Shown: in pieces, positions 22,284 to 34,739 of the stretch | How positions within the stretch are numbered: position 1 is the stretch's first letter | Layout of the letters: every line of letters begins with the position of its first letter | Assembly: GCF_947179165.1 (NCBI RefSeq) | Contig: NC_077248.1 | Coordinates: 66,527,232 to 66,591,231, forward strand | DNA from: Solanum dulcamara | Taxonomy: Eukaryota > Streptophyta > Magnoliopsida > Solanales > Solanaceae | Direction: 5' to 3' | DNA: 64,000 nucleotides | Notes under the pieces: generated by a model | Database searches by the model: none | Told to the model about the DNA's origin: nothing | The model's input: only the letters and a program-made list of their open reading frames with translations | Program-made: the position numbers and the translations under genes

Positions 22284-22295
22284 GCTCTGATACCA
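22284..22295 (-). other. Primer-binding site (initiator tRNA-Met)
   Basis: The minus strand reads TGGTATCAGAGC, next to the LTR fragment that starts near 22299. Confidence 0.8.
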
Positions 22296-22298
22296 CTT

Positions 22299-22760
22299 TA
22301 TCACACCCCGATCTTAATAGGGTGTGATGGGCACCCGACCCCGTGCTCGAAGCCGAGCGAACCCGCTAACTCATATTACATTCTCAATCTCTTTAGAATT
22401 TTACATCAAAAAGAAATGAAAAACATAGCTACGCTTTCCGAATCTTGCTATCCAAAATCTATCATCTCATAAAACTCGTGACATACTTCATAATAACCTA
22501 TCGGCTAGTGACGCCGCTTACAAAGCTGACACTCTATACCCACAACTCTGTCTGCAAAGTCTCTAACTTCGAATGAAACATCATAGCGCTTATAATCTAA
22601 CTCGGCAGCACTCCAGGAACAAGTGGAGTTGCTAACCCCGCTGGAACATCTTCTATAATAGCTTTTATTCATCTGGGTGTACTTGCGCGGCATGAAACGT
22701 AGCCCCCGAAGAAAAAGAGAGACAGTACGAGCTTTGTACTGAGTATGTAAGTCATGAATA
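22299..22760 (-). mobile_element. Truncated gypsy LTR
   Basis: It begins TATCACACCCCG next to the primer-binding site and includes the GTACGAGCTTTGTACTGAGTATGTAAGTCATGAATA block common to these LTRs. It is cut near 22760, where the leader of another element starts. Confidence 0.6.
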
Positions 22761-22849
22761 ATCAGCATAATTGTGGCGCGCTTCACAACCATGAACAAGA
22801 CCCTATTTGACGCGGTATGTTGGACTCCAAGGATCATTCAAAACCTCGG

Positions 22850-22861
22850 GCTCTGATACCA
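22850..22861 (-). other. Primer-binding site of a second gypsy element
   Basis: The minus strand reads TGGTATCAGAGC, four bases inside the LTR at 22866. About 90 bp of leader (22761-22849) remain before the element is truncated. Confidence 0.8.
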
Positions 22862-22865
22862 AGTT

Positions 22866-24228
22866 TGTCACGATCCAAGCCTAGGGCCTAGACGTGACAT
22901 GGCGAATGAGGAACCCGAAAGTACCTCAATCAAGCCTCTTAGCATTCTTTTAGCCTTTCATAGGTAATGATGATAAATAAACAAGCGAAAATCATAATAG
23001 TAAATCTTCAACTTACATATGTATGTAAATAAATATACATAAATACTTTGAAATACATTAATTAAAATCATGCTTTAAACAACCCACCATTAATTTCAAG
23101 AACCTTTAAAGAGATAAATAGAGAAATTACTTGTAAACCATCAATTCATACATATGAAATAATATTGCATCAAAGTAGACCAATAATCATTAATTTAACC
23201 ATGATTCATGCTATTAAGTAAAAATAAGAATTATCCATAAGAAAATTACTTGAAATTGAGATATTTAATTGAAAGAGTTTTTGGACTACATGGGTGGAAG
23301 AACCCATGGATAAATACTCACATAACTTAGAGTAAATCTTAAAGAAAATAAATATAATTTATCATATACTCAAAATAATTTAGACATGAGAGTGGAAGGA
23401 ATACTCTCATTGAAGCCTTACATACCTGGAATCCGAAGCTTTAGTCGGTACCGAAAGACTTAATGAACACTCTTGAGTCCTAGCTTCTCTCCTCGCCGGA
23501 ACGTTTTGTGTACTACCCGGAGTATATGAATCACCGGAATAGTATTTCCTCACTACTAAGAACTAAAACTATATTTGAGAATGTGTAAAAAAGTGTATAG
23601 AGAGAAGATTTGCTTGAGAAAGCTTGATGAATAAAATGAGGAAATAAGGTGGGTATTTATAGGTGGGAAAGAGGGACCTAACAATAAATAAAATAATTAT
23701 AAAAAAAATTTGAAAATTTAATGGAATATATTGATGTCATGGATGATGTTAAATGGAGGACAATTTATGTCATTAGTGATGTCAAATGTATCTAGATCTT
23801 TCTATGGTAGGTGAAATAAGTTATCTTTGACAGAATACTCTTTTTCGGAGCTGCGTTTGAATAAGATAAATTCCTTATTAGGATTTGGTGTCTTCATAAG
23901 AATTTTAGATATAGAAGTCTAGTTTCATATCGTTCAAGAATCAACCAATTTGGATAAACCTACAGTGAGATATGATTTTTCTTCTATAAACACTCATTTC
24001 CGTCACAGCATCCTACCTTACAAAAATTAATTTATTTGACCTACTTAAACTCTGAAACTTAAAATATGGTATTCACAAAAGTTGTAGGTAATGATCTTGT
24101 GGTTACTCAAAAAATTTAATCACCCAATTTGGATATTCCTATGAAAGGTTATGCCCAAAATACAGAGGTTATATCATGTTTAGGCGAGAATTGAAACATC
24201 GTATACAACGTTTTTAGGGGATGTTACA
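22866..24228 (-). mobile_element. Gypsy LTR, complete (1,363 bp)
   Basis: The ends are TGTCACGATC and GGATGTTACA (TG...CA). The part around 23430-23670 matches LTR copy B (4840-5070), including CGTTTTGTGTACTACCC and GGTGGGTATTTATAGGTG. It is the 5' LTR of a minus-strand element whose body is missing. Beyond 24228 a 24-bp piece of its end (GAATTGAAACATCGTATACA) recurs at 24251 before the satellite array. Confidence 0.78.
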
Positions 24229-24279
24229 GACCCATCGTAACTATCCGTAGAATTGAAACATCGTATACAACGATCTATA

Positions 24280-26010
24280 GTGCATTCATAGCATTTAGAG
24301 GCCGCACAAGCGGAATTATGTGTTTTTTTATTTTTTGAATGTGTTAACCCATGAATATTTTGGTGAACTCGCTTTCAGTCAATTTTTTTCGAAATCATTT
24401 TAGGACCCTCTTGAAATAACTGGAGGATCAATACATGTAGACTCAGCACGATCCATGTAGCATTAATAGCATTTAGGGGCCGCACAAGTAGAATTAAGTG
24501 ATTTTCTTATTTTTCTTATGTGTTACCCATGATTATTATGGTGGACTGAGTTTCGGTTAATTTTTTCCGAAACTATAATTGGACCCTCCATAAGGACTTA
24601 AGGGGGTCAGTTCGTTTACTCTCGAAATTAGGCGATTTTCTCATTTTTCATATGTTTTAGCCCATTAATATTTTAGTGAACCAGCTTTCAGTCAATTATT
24701 TTTTAAAACCATTATGGGACCCTCCGTAAGAATTCAGGAGATCAGTATGTGTATCCTCGACACGATCCACAGCTCATTCATATTATTTAGAGGTCACATA
24801 AGTGGAATTAGGCGATTTTCTTATTTTTCGTCTGTGTTAGCCCATTAATATTTTAGTAAACTAGCTTCCTGTCATTTTTTTTCGAAACCATTTTGGAACC
24901 CTCTATAAGTACCCGGAGGATCAGTACATGTAGGCTTAGCACAATTCATGGCGTATTCATAGCATTTAGGGGCCGCACAAGTAGAATTAGGTGATTTTCT
25001 AATTTTTCGTGAGTGTTACCCATGATTATTATGGTGAGATGACTTTCGGTCAAATTTTTTTCGAAACTATTATTGAACCCTCTATAAGTACCTAGGGGAT
25101 TAGTACATTTACTCTCAATACGATTTGCGATGCATTCATAATATTTAAGGGTCGTACAAGCGGAATTTGACGATTTTTCTTAGTTTTCGTGTGTGTTAAT
25201 CCATTAATATTTTGGTGAACTAGCTTCCGGTCAAATTTTTTTCAAAACCATTATGGGACCCTTCGTAAGTATGCAGAGGACAAGTACGTGTAGACTCGGC
25301 ACTATTCACAGCACATTATAGCATCTACGAGCCGCACAAACAGAATAAAGAAATTTTCTCATTTTTCATATATTTTAGCCCATTAATATTTTTGTGAACT
25401 GACTTTCAATTGATTTTTTTTGGAAACCATTTTTGAGAGGATCAGTACATGTAGCCTGTGGAATTAAGTGATTTTCACATTTTTTATTTGTATTAACCAA
25501 TGAATATTTTGGTGATATGATTTTCGATCAATTTTTTCTGAATCCTTTATGAGACTCACTTGTAAGTAATAGGGGGAATAGAATGTGTAACCTCGACACG
25601 ATCCACTGTGTATTCATTACATTTAGAAGCCACACAAGCATAATTAGGTGATTTTCTCATTTTTCGTATGTGTTAGCCCATGAATATTTTGGTAATATGT
25701 CTTTATGTTAAATTTTTTTGAAACCCTTATGGGACTCTATGTAAGTACCTAGAGGAGAAGTAGGTGTTGCCTCGACACGATCTATGTCGTATTAATAGCA
25801 TTTAGGAGCCGCAAAACTCAATTAGGCGATTCTCATTTTTCGTGTGTGTTAGTCAATGAATATTTTTGTGATATGATTTTTGGTTAATTTTTTGTGAATT
25901 CTTTATAGGACCCCTCCGTAAATATTTAAGGAGCAGTATGTGTAGCTTCGACACAATCAACGGTGTATTTATAACATTTAAGGGACGCATAAGCGAAATG
26001 AGGCAATTTA
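24280..26010 (+). repeat. Satellite array, about 180-bp monomers, forward block
   Basis: Roughly ten diverged monomers have landmarks GCATTTAGGGGCCGCACAAG, GGCGATTTTCTCATTTTTCG, GTGTTAGCCCATGAATATTT, GGTGATATGACTTTCGGTCA and GGACCCTCCGTAAGTA. The first landmark recurs near 24288, 24470, 24785, 24958, 25135, 25310, 25620, 25790 and 25965, giving steps of about 165-185 bp with two shortened units. There is no coding sequence. Confidence 0.92.
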
Positions 26011-28941
26011 TGCAAAAGAAAATTGATCGAAATTCATACTACCAAAATATAATGGGCTAACACAAAAAAAATTGAGAAAATTGCATAATTCTAGTTGAGT
26101 AGACCCCTTAATGCTAAGATAGTGGTGTGGGTTATGTCGAGGTTACAAGTACTATTCCTTCATATTATTACTAAAGTTCCTATAAAGATTTTGAAAAAAT
26201 AATTGGCTGAAATTCTTACCATTAAAAAATCCATTGGCTAACACATACGAAAAACTAAGAAAATCATTCGAATTTCTGTTAAGTGGCCCCTAAATACTAA
26301 GAAAGTGATGTGGATCATACCTTGTCTACACGTACTGTTCCCTCATGTCATTACGGAGGGTCATATAAAGGTTTTGCAAAAGAAATTGATTGAAAACCAA
26401 AACACCAAAAAATTCATGGGCTAACACAAATGAAAAACTGAAAAAATCTTCTAGTTTCTGTTGAGTGAAATGCTAAGAAAGGGGCGTGGATCATGTCTTA
26501 TCTACACGTACTCTTTTCCCGAGTCATTACAGATGGTCATGTAATGATTTTGCAAAAAAAATGACCAAAAAACATAACACAAAAAAAATTAATTGGCTAA
26601 CACACAAAAAAAACTAAGAAAATCGTCTAATTCTTGTTGAGTGACCCTAAATGCTAAGAAAATGGAGTGGGTCATGCCGATACTACACGTATTCCGTGTA
26701 AAAATTTTGTAAAAAAATTGATCGAAAGTCATACAACAAAACAAATCATATAACTTAACACACATAAAAATTAAGAAAATCGCTTAATTCATGTTGAGTG
26801 ACCCATAAATGCTAAGAAAATTGCGTGAATCAGGCAGAAACTACACATACTGTTTCCCTAGGTCATTACAGAGGATCTTATAAAGGTTCTGCAAAAAACT
26901 TGAGTGAAAGTCAAACCACCAAAAAATTCATTATCTAACACACATAAAAAATTGAAAAGAATCCTTTGATTCTTTTTTAGTGACCCATAAATGTTAAGAA
27001 AGTCGCGTAGATCATGTTAAGGCTACACGTACTGTTCTCAGGTAATTACGGAAGATTCTGTAAAGGTTTTGCAAAAAAAATAACCGAAAATCATACCACC
27101 AAAAACTTCATAGGCTAATTAATACACACGAAAAATTGAGAAAATCGTCTAATTTCTATTGAGTTGTCATTAAATGCTAAGAAAGTGACATGGATCATGT
27201 CTTGTCTACACGTATTGTTACTCTAGGTTATTGTGGAGGGTCTTGTAAATATTTTCCAAAAAAAATAAACGAAAATCAAACCACCAAAAAAACTAATGAG
27301 CTAACACACAAAAAAAACTAAGAAAATCGTCTAATTTCTATTGGCCCCTAAATGCTAAGTAAGGGGAGTGAATCATGTCGATACTACATGTACTATTCCC
27401 CCAGGTCATTATGAACGGTCCTGTAAAAGTTTTATAAACTAATTGACCAAAAATCATACCACCAAAAAATTAATGAGCTAAAACATACGAAAAACTTACA
27501 AAATTGCCTAATTCATGTTAAATGCTCCTAAATGCTACGAAAGTAGCGTGGATCATTCTGAATCTACACATACTGTTTCATCAGGTCATTATGGATGGTC
27601 ATATAAAGGTTTTGCAAAAAAGTTGATCGAAAGTCATACCACAAAAAAAAATCATGGATTAACACAAATGAAAAACTGAGAAAATTGACTAATTCTTGCT
27701 AAGTAACCCTAAATGTTAAGAAAGTGGAGTGGATCGTGCCGAGGCTACACGTATTATTCTCCCAAGTCATTACGGAGGGTCTTGTAAAGATTTTGTAAAA
27801 AAATTGACCGAAAGTCATACCACAAAAAAAAATAATGGGCTAACACACTCGAAAAACTGAGAAAATCGCCTAATACCTGTTGAGTGACCCCTAAATTCTA
27901 AGAAAATAACGTGGATAATGTCAAGGCTAAACGTGCTATTTCCTAGGTCATTACGGAGGGTCTTGTAAAGATTTTACAAAAGCATTGACCAAAAATCGTA
28001 CCACCTAACACACACGGAAAATAAAGAAAATCGTCTGAATCCTATTGAGTGGCTCTAAATGCTAATAAAGTGGCGTGGATTATGCTGAGTCTACATGTAC
28101 TATTCGCTCATATCATTACGGAGGGTCGTGTAAAAATTTTACAAAAACATTAACCAAAAGCCATAATATTAAAAAATTAATGGGTTAACACACACAAAAT
28201 ATTGAGAAAATCGCCTAATTCTCCGTTGAGTGGCCCCGAGGCTACATGTACTATTCCCTCTGATCATTACGGAGAGTCCTATAAAGGTTTTGCAAAACAA
28301 TTGACTGAAAGTCATACATCAAAAAATTCATGAGATAACGCACACGAATAACTGAGAAAATCGTCTATTGGTGAGTGATCCCTAAATGCTAAGAAAGTGG
28401 CGTGGATCATGTCGAGGCTACAGTACTGTTCCTTCAAGTCATTATGGAGGGTCCTATAAAGATTTTACAAAAAATTAACCTAAAGTCATACCACCAAAAA
28501 ATGAATAGACAAACACACACGAAAAAATGTGAAAATCGCTTAATTCCCTTTAAGTGGCCCCTAAATGCTAAGAAAATGGTGTGGATCATGCCAAAGCTAT
28601 ACGTATTGTTCCCCAGGTCATTATTGAGAGTCATACAAAAGTTTTAAAAAAAATTGACCAAAAGTTATACTACTAAAAAATTCATAGGCGTCACACATAA
28701 AAAAATTAGAAAATCACTTAATTTTTATTGAGTAGCCCCTAAATGCTAAGAAAGTAAAGTGGATCATGTTGAGGCTACAAGTAATGTTCCCCAGGTCATT
28801 ACGGATAGTCTTATAAAGATTTTGTAAAAATATTAACCGAAAGTCATACCACAAAAAAATTAATGGGCTGACAGACACGATAAACTTAAAAAATTACTTA
28901 ATTCTTGTTGAGTGACCCCTAAATGCTAAGAAAGTGGCGTG
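26011..28941 (-). repeat. Satellite array, same monomer, inverted block
   Basis: About 16-17 monomers are the reverse complement of the preceding block (plus-strand landmarks CCCCTAAATGCTAAGAAAGT, GCGTGGATCATGTCGAGGCT, GGCTAACACACACGAAAAAC). CTAAATGCTAAG recurs near 26105, 26289, 26466, 26645, 26805, 26985, 27170, 27345, 27525, 27709, 27889, 28053, 28379, 28558, 28736 and 28918, mostly 175-185 bp apart. The switch of orientation lies at 26008-26011. The array is interrupted at 28942 by a long LTR. Confidence 0.92.
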
Positions 28942-29515
28942 TGTTGACACCCAATTTTGACCGACCTATAATTACTTTTTGGATTGCTATCTTAATAAAT
29001 AAACATTTTTTAAAATTTTATTTCTTGATTAAATAAATAAATTTATATTTAATTTTACCCAATAAATCGTATATTTTGGCGTTCATATCTTATAATATTT
29101 TTTGCTATTTATTAATATTATTACTATTATTCTTTTTTATTATTATTAAAACAACAAACTTCATACTTTCAAATATTTTTTACATGTCAATTTTAGTATA
29201 AAGTAGGTTTCCTATAAATAGAACTTTTAACCTAAATAATACGTTATTTAAAGAAACTTTCAATAGTGATACAATATTTTAAAGATTTTATATATAAGTT
29301 ACTTATCAATGTTAGCTATGACACGTAATTTTTTCAATTTTTTATGTTGAGTTAGTTAGAACTATCATAAATTATGTAAAGAAATTACTTATTTAACTTT
29401 ATAATGGGGACCCACCACATTAATTTTAAACAATACATGTTTCGGTCACAATTTATATATATATATATAAAAGGTTATTACTTAACTAAGTTTATTTTAT
29501 AGTTTTACTTATTCA

Positions 29516-29516
<1 letters not shown>

Positions 29517-29566
<50 letters not shown>

Positions 29567-29571
29567 CACAT
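29517..29571. repeat. (TA)n microsatellite
   Basis: About 25 TA units lie inside the solo LTR. A shorter TA run is at 29454-29469. Confidence 0.95.
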
Positions 29572-31739
29572 CTATTTTAACATGTTTTATATACATATGC
29601 ATATAAGAAGTCATTACTTAATTAAGTTTATTATATTTTTATTTAATTATGTTAATATATATTATACATCTATTTCGGTATGTATAATTCTGATCGCCCT
29701 TCCCTTAAGCCCTTGAGCGCAAATGTACTAGTTCGAGTCTTGATTATTATTTTTTATTTTTTTATGACGTTTAACTCATTCTTTAAGATAATAATATCTT
29801 CGTCGTGTTCAAATCGCAAGCCGCCTCTAGACTTAAGCATGTGTAGTACTTTTTGTTTTGCTTAAAGTATTCCTATAAAGGGGGGAGTTGTCCTGACTTT
29901 AAGTAATTTAATGCCATTTGTAAATAGGAGACATAATAATGAAATCAAAGAATTAGTTTGAATGTAAAGCATTGAAAATGTCATCGGATGCCATTTCAAA
30001 TTTTTAATAAAGGGAAGAAGGATGCAATTGGATATACCCTACTATATGATTTTGAAAAATGCACCACTAATGCATCAATTATGATTAAATTTAACACTCT
30101 TTAATCATTTAAACATCTTGATACGTATAATTATATGCATACGTACGTTATATATACATATATACATATATTTACCTGAGTATATATATATAAGTAGTTA
30201 TCTTTGTTATCGAAATTATGTTTTAGCTTGAATCTCTTAGCTCAAACTCGATGTTCATCCTTGGCATGCTAATTGTGTTAATTAAAACCCCTTTTCTTAG
30301 AATTGCTTTTAAAAAAAAATTGATTAAGAGTTGTTATTACTTTGGTTATTTGGCTTAATTTGTACAAGTTGATTGACTAATGGGTAAGTATATTCCGAAA
30401 TTAAATTTAGTAGAGAATAATATTCTATGATTGATTTTGCTGACAGATCCTTACTTGTTTTATCATGGTAAATCTCAATATATGTTAGTGAATATTAATT
30501 TTAGGTTTATTTCTGCTTATGATTTGATTATTTCTTTAATTAAGGTTGAATGATTTTTTTTTATAATTATTGATAGTGGGTCTCTTTGGCATGACCTTTT
30601 TGACTTTTGAAACATCTTTTTGAATGAATTTTGGATCAAATTTTGAAAAAAAAAACAGATCTTGTTTGAAAATGTTGCCCTCTCACTAACTTATCTGGCT
30701 GAAGTTTTGAATTAATGATCTTGACAGTTGTCTATGTTGATTTTTACTATCTTTTATTATCCACTGATTTATCAATATAAGTACACACATAGACAGACAG
30801 AGGGAGGAGATACAAAAGAATAGAGAAACAACTGCGAAGAAAATAATTTTCTACTTTTTATTTTTACATCTAATATTCATTAGAACACAAAAAGATTTTA
30901 ACAAAAAAAAATAGTCATTGCTCTTAAGTTCTTTTCTTTTTTTTAGTTTTGCTACTCCGTTACTTATTTGGATATGAGATATTACTACTGTCTTTCTTTC
31001 GCATATTGATAAAAATCCTATTAATCGGTTAGTATTTATTTTTCTTATTCTATTAATAGTCTTTACTTTAAGTTCTTGCATAATATAGCTTGTTAAATAA
31101 AATATGGAAAGCATCCTCTTTGTGTATACTTGTTCATTTTACAGATTCGTTTGCCAGTAAATATCATAATATCGTGTGTGTGATATCGTATATTACTTGT
31201 TCATGTCCTTTAAGCGCAGGTTTTTGAATTCTAAAGGTTCAAGATAAGAAGAGTTGCCGGGAGGAGACTTTCGGATGTATTTAGTTTAAGTTTTTGACAA
31301 GCTTATGTATTTTATTGTATGTATTATTTTGGTTCTACAATAATCCTCATGTAAAACAAAACTGCTCATGTGATAATAATAAATATTTGGGGACTATTTA
31401 AGGGGGATGGGGACTTATGTGCTACTTGCGTTTATTTTATTCTATCATAATTTGTGCATGTGTGCTAGATAAATACGCCTAATAGAATTAAATAATTATT
31501 ATTAGTCTTACAGTTGTCACTAATTTTAGTTGATTTAAAAGAGATCAATCTTTTGTTTGAATAATGATAATGTAATCTGGACATCACCCATATGTCTACC
31601 ATCAATTATCTAATTTTAAATTATTTTAACCACTTTAAATAATTATCAAGTAATATGCTAGTTCCCTTTGTTGTTTCATTTAATTTGAACCGCCAACTAT
31701 TAGGTTAATAAAGTCATAAATAATTTTAGCTTTGTATAC

Positions 31740-32620
31740 GTTTCCGTTTAGAAAAATGCCAATAGGATTTAATTCTATTTTTAACATGTTAAAATTATAT
31801 GAAAATCATCTCCATTTAATTCAATTATAATTTGAGCATATTATATATAAAAATCATGTCTATTTAATTCAATTATGTTTTTGAGTATATTATGTCATAG
31901 AAATCATGCCTATAGGGTCTCATATGTCTTTTAGCATATCAATTCGTATAGAAATCATGCCTATAAGATCTTCATAAATATTTTCAACATGTCACAATTA
32001 CTTAGAAATAATGTTTTTATATGGTTTATTTAACATTTTTTTTTTGCATACTAAAATTATCTAGAAACCATGTCTATAGGACTTGAGGAACATTTCTATA
32101 TTTTAGAAGTCATGTCCATAGGTTTTAAAACTAATTTCAGCATATCATTTAGATGTAAAATATTTTAAGAATGTCGTTTTTATGTAGAAATTATGCCCAT
32201 AGATTAAAATTGACTTTGCCAGTTAAATCAGATCCCCTATAATGTGACGTTATATATTTTTTTTTATGTAGAAACCATGCCTATAAGATCCTAACAAATA
32301 TTTATGATGTTATTCTATTTTGAAACCATGTCTACAATATTTTAATAAATATTTCAGCATATAATTGTATTAGAAAGCATGCTTACTTCTTTTTTTTCCA
32401 TAAATTTTCAATATATTATTAGAAATCATGCTTATAGGGTTTTAAATAAATTTTCATAATATTATTTTATAAAGAGATTATACCTGTGACATTTTAATAA
32501 ATTTTCAACACAATATTTAGAAACCACATCTATAGTATTTTAATAAATGTTCAGCATGCTATTAACTAAAATCATGTTAATAAGATTTTATAAGTATTTT
32601 TAGTTAACTAAAATTATCAT
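31740..32620 (+). repeat. Degenerate 50-70-bp tandem repeat in the solo LTR
   Basis: The phrase (T/G)AGAAA(T/C)CATG(C/T)CTATAGG recurs at least twelve times (for example near 31910, 31953, 32062, 32270, 32325, 32420, 32520). It is followed by TTTTAATAAATATTTTCAGCATAT. The units are strongly diverged, so this part of the LTR expanded long ago. Confidence 0.8.
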
Positions 32621-33933
32621 GCATGCTTTCTTTTATTACAGTCGCCTGAGTAATTAACATTGTCTTCACATGTCTAAATAATGAAATTTGCCGTTCATGT
32701 TATTCAAGTTTTTATATTTGCAATACCTACGTTTGATTGTATGCACACACATAATTATCATGACATTCACAACTTATCTGTGCTTTCAAACATGCTAATT
32801 AATTAATCTAGAGGCTTACTTGAGATTTTATGTGCTAACTGTTTGTCCTATCTGTTTTGTTTGACGATGTGTCTAATTAGGACGTCTATATTTTCTTTGG
32901 TCTAAAACCTACCCTAATAGTATATTCAATGCCTCTTGGATATTAAGTTGGGTCGATAAGCACGCTTTAGGACGTTAGTTCTTATTTCTCTTAGATCGCT
33001 CTAGGATTATAATAACAAATAAACATAGGAGGGGTAGGGGTAGTTAGGCCCTTCAGAAATGATGGAAGTCGACCCGAGCAGAAAAATGATAAAAACTTTA
33101 TATATTTTGTCTTCCGATTAATAAGTCGGTGTTGATCCGAAGAAGATAAGAATGTAGATATTTTTATTTCCTGTCAACTTTTAAATATTTTCGTTTGTAT
33201 ATATTTGGGGTAGTTTAATATTTTTAAAACTTAATGATTTTTAGGCATCACTAATCTTATTAGAAGTTTCACCCAAATTATATTTATGACATATTATATA
33301 TCCATATATCTACACTTATCTATTATCTTATTTACTTCTTTATTTATTATCTTCTATATCGTGTCTACAAATAAAGTAACCAGTTTTAATACTCGACATT
33401 CATATTCGTTACCATAAATTTAGGTAAGCTTATTTATTCATATGATTTTAAACATACATCTGTATTCCAATACATAAAATTTTCATACGTTTCAAGTATA
33501 TTATTTTTTTACTATATAAATAAATATATTATTATTAAATTTTCTCCATTCATATTATAGACGTATATATGACATACTTTGTATTTTCATCGTTTTCTCA
33601 AAATTAATAAAAACTTTCTTGTTAATATTTTCTAAAGCGAACAAATAAATAAACATCCCTAATCATTTTTCTAAAACTAAGTTTAAGGACTATCTTCAGA
33701 TAGGCTCTAAGGGATGCTTAACAACTTCCCCTCAAGTAACTAAAATCCTTACTTAGAATCTCACCGGTTTCGCAGATCAAAACAAAGTTTACATTTACAT
33801 TTTTTAAAAATAATTTTCCTAATATTTTTCTTAAAATTAGGTGGCGACTCTAAACATTTTCAGAATCAGAGGCATAGTCATTTTTATGTTGTGAACTATT
33901 TCGACCAGTTCGAAAATGGGGTGCGACAGCGTG

Positions 33934-34440
33934 GATCATATTTACTCCTACAACGTTACATCCTCATGTGATCAATACATTTGTTCTTGTACTCTCAAAA
34001 AAGGTCATATTTGTCCTTGTATTCTCAAATAGGTTCATATTCACCCCTACGACATTAAATTTGCATTTCTTCAACATAATTTTCCTCTTTATCCAACTTT
34101 GGGATCATATTTACTCTTGTACTCTAGAAAAAATTATATATATTCCTATTGCGCTAATTCCTCATGTCTCACCTTAATTTTTCTATGTGGATCCTTTCGA
34201 AAATATTTTTCTCAATTAATTTATTAACTTGTTTAATAAATAGGCCAAGTAAAACATTCAAAATTGAGTTGACTTTTTAAGTAAAATATTCATAGTTGAG
34301 TGACTTTTGAGTAAAAAATCAAAGGTGAGTGACTTTGTTACAAAAGAGTCCATAGTTGAGTGGCCATCTGTGATATTATCTCCAATATATTTACTATTAA
34401 TTGCTGGATTCAGTTGAACCCATAGTCAATAGATTCCATT
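33934..34440. repeat. Spacer with degenerate short repeats
   Basis: After a few bases of satellite monomer, GGTCATATTT(A/G)(C/T)(C/T)CTTGTA(C/T)TCTC-like units recur near 33934, 33998, 34027 and 34107. (C/A)ATAGTTGAGTGACTTTTGAGTAAAA-like units recur at 34290-34365. No gene is seen. Confidence 0.6.
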
Positions 34441-34449
34441 TGTCACCAA

Positions 34450-34635
34450 AAAGGGTTGTGGTAAGTACTTCTTCATTTTTAACTAGAGGTCTCGAGTTCT
34501 AGTCTCTTAGGGTATGGAGTCGCCTTTATTAGGAAGCGCTTTATCCCCCAACGTGGGACTTTCCGGCGCGAATGCGAATTTAATCGGGCTCCAATATGGA
34601 TACCGGACACTGGGTGGAAAACCAAAAAAATACAT
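34450..34635 (+). mobile_element. SINE-like element upstream of the GH3 pseudogene
   Basis: The sequence GAGGTCTCGAGTTCTAGTCT resembles a polymerase III B box. It is followed by the conserved body TATGGAGTCGCCTTTATTAGG...GCTTTATCCCCCAACGTGGGA and an A-rich tail. The body resembles tRNA-derived SINEs common in Solanaceae. The A-box end is degraded. Confidence 0.6.
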
Positions 34636-34739
34636 TCCAACTGTCTCTGCTTTTAACGTTCTCTGTATAAAGCAACTTCAACCTTCCTCCACACACATAA
34701 TAAACATTTCATTCACCTTGTAGCAAGGTCTTTATTAAT

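Larger units (their letters stand above)
28942..33928 (+). mobile_element. Solo LTR of a large Ty3/gypsy (Tat/Ogre-like) element, 4,987 bp
   Basis: It starts TGTTGACACCCAATTTTG and ends AATGGGGTGCGACA. It is flanked by the perfect 5-bp duplication GCGTG (28937-28941 and 33929-33933) within a satellite monomer. These termini, and the GGTGGCGACTCT near 33840, fit LTRs of the Tat/Ogre group, which are known for LTRs of several kb. No primer-binding site, polypurine tract, second LTR or gag-pol is seen inside, so it is best read as a solo LTR left by LTR-LTR recombination. Strand follows the TGTTGACACCC start and is inferred. Confidence 0.85.

Noticed and set aside
24280..28941. Regular repeats with similar spacing could suggest a CRISPR array
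   Set aside because: The units are about 180 bp, diverged throughout and without unique spacers. The genome is a plant nuclear genome. It is a satellite array.
28942..33928. Autonomous retrotransposon body
   Set aside because: No gag, protease, RT, integrase, primer-binding site or second LTR is visible in nearly 5 kb. Only short random frames are present.
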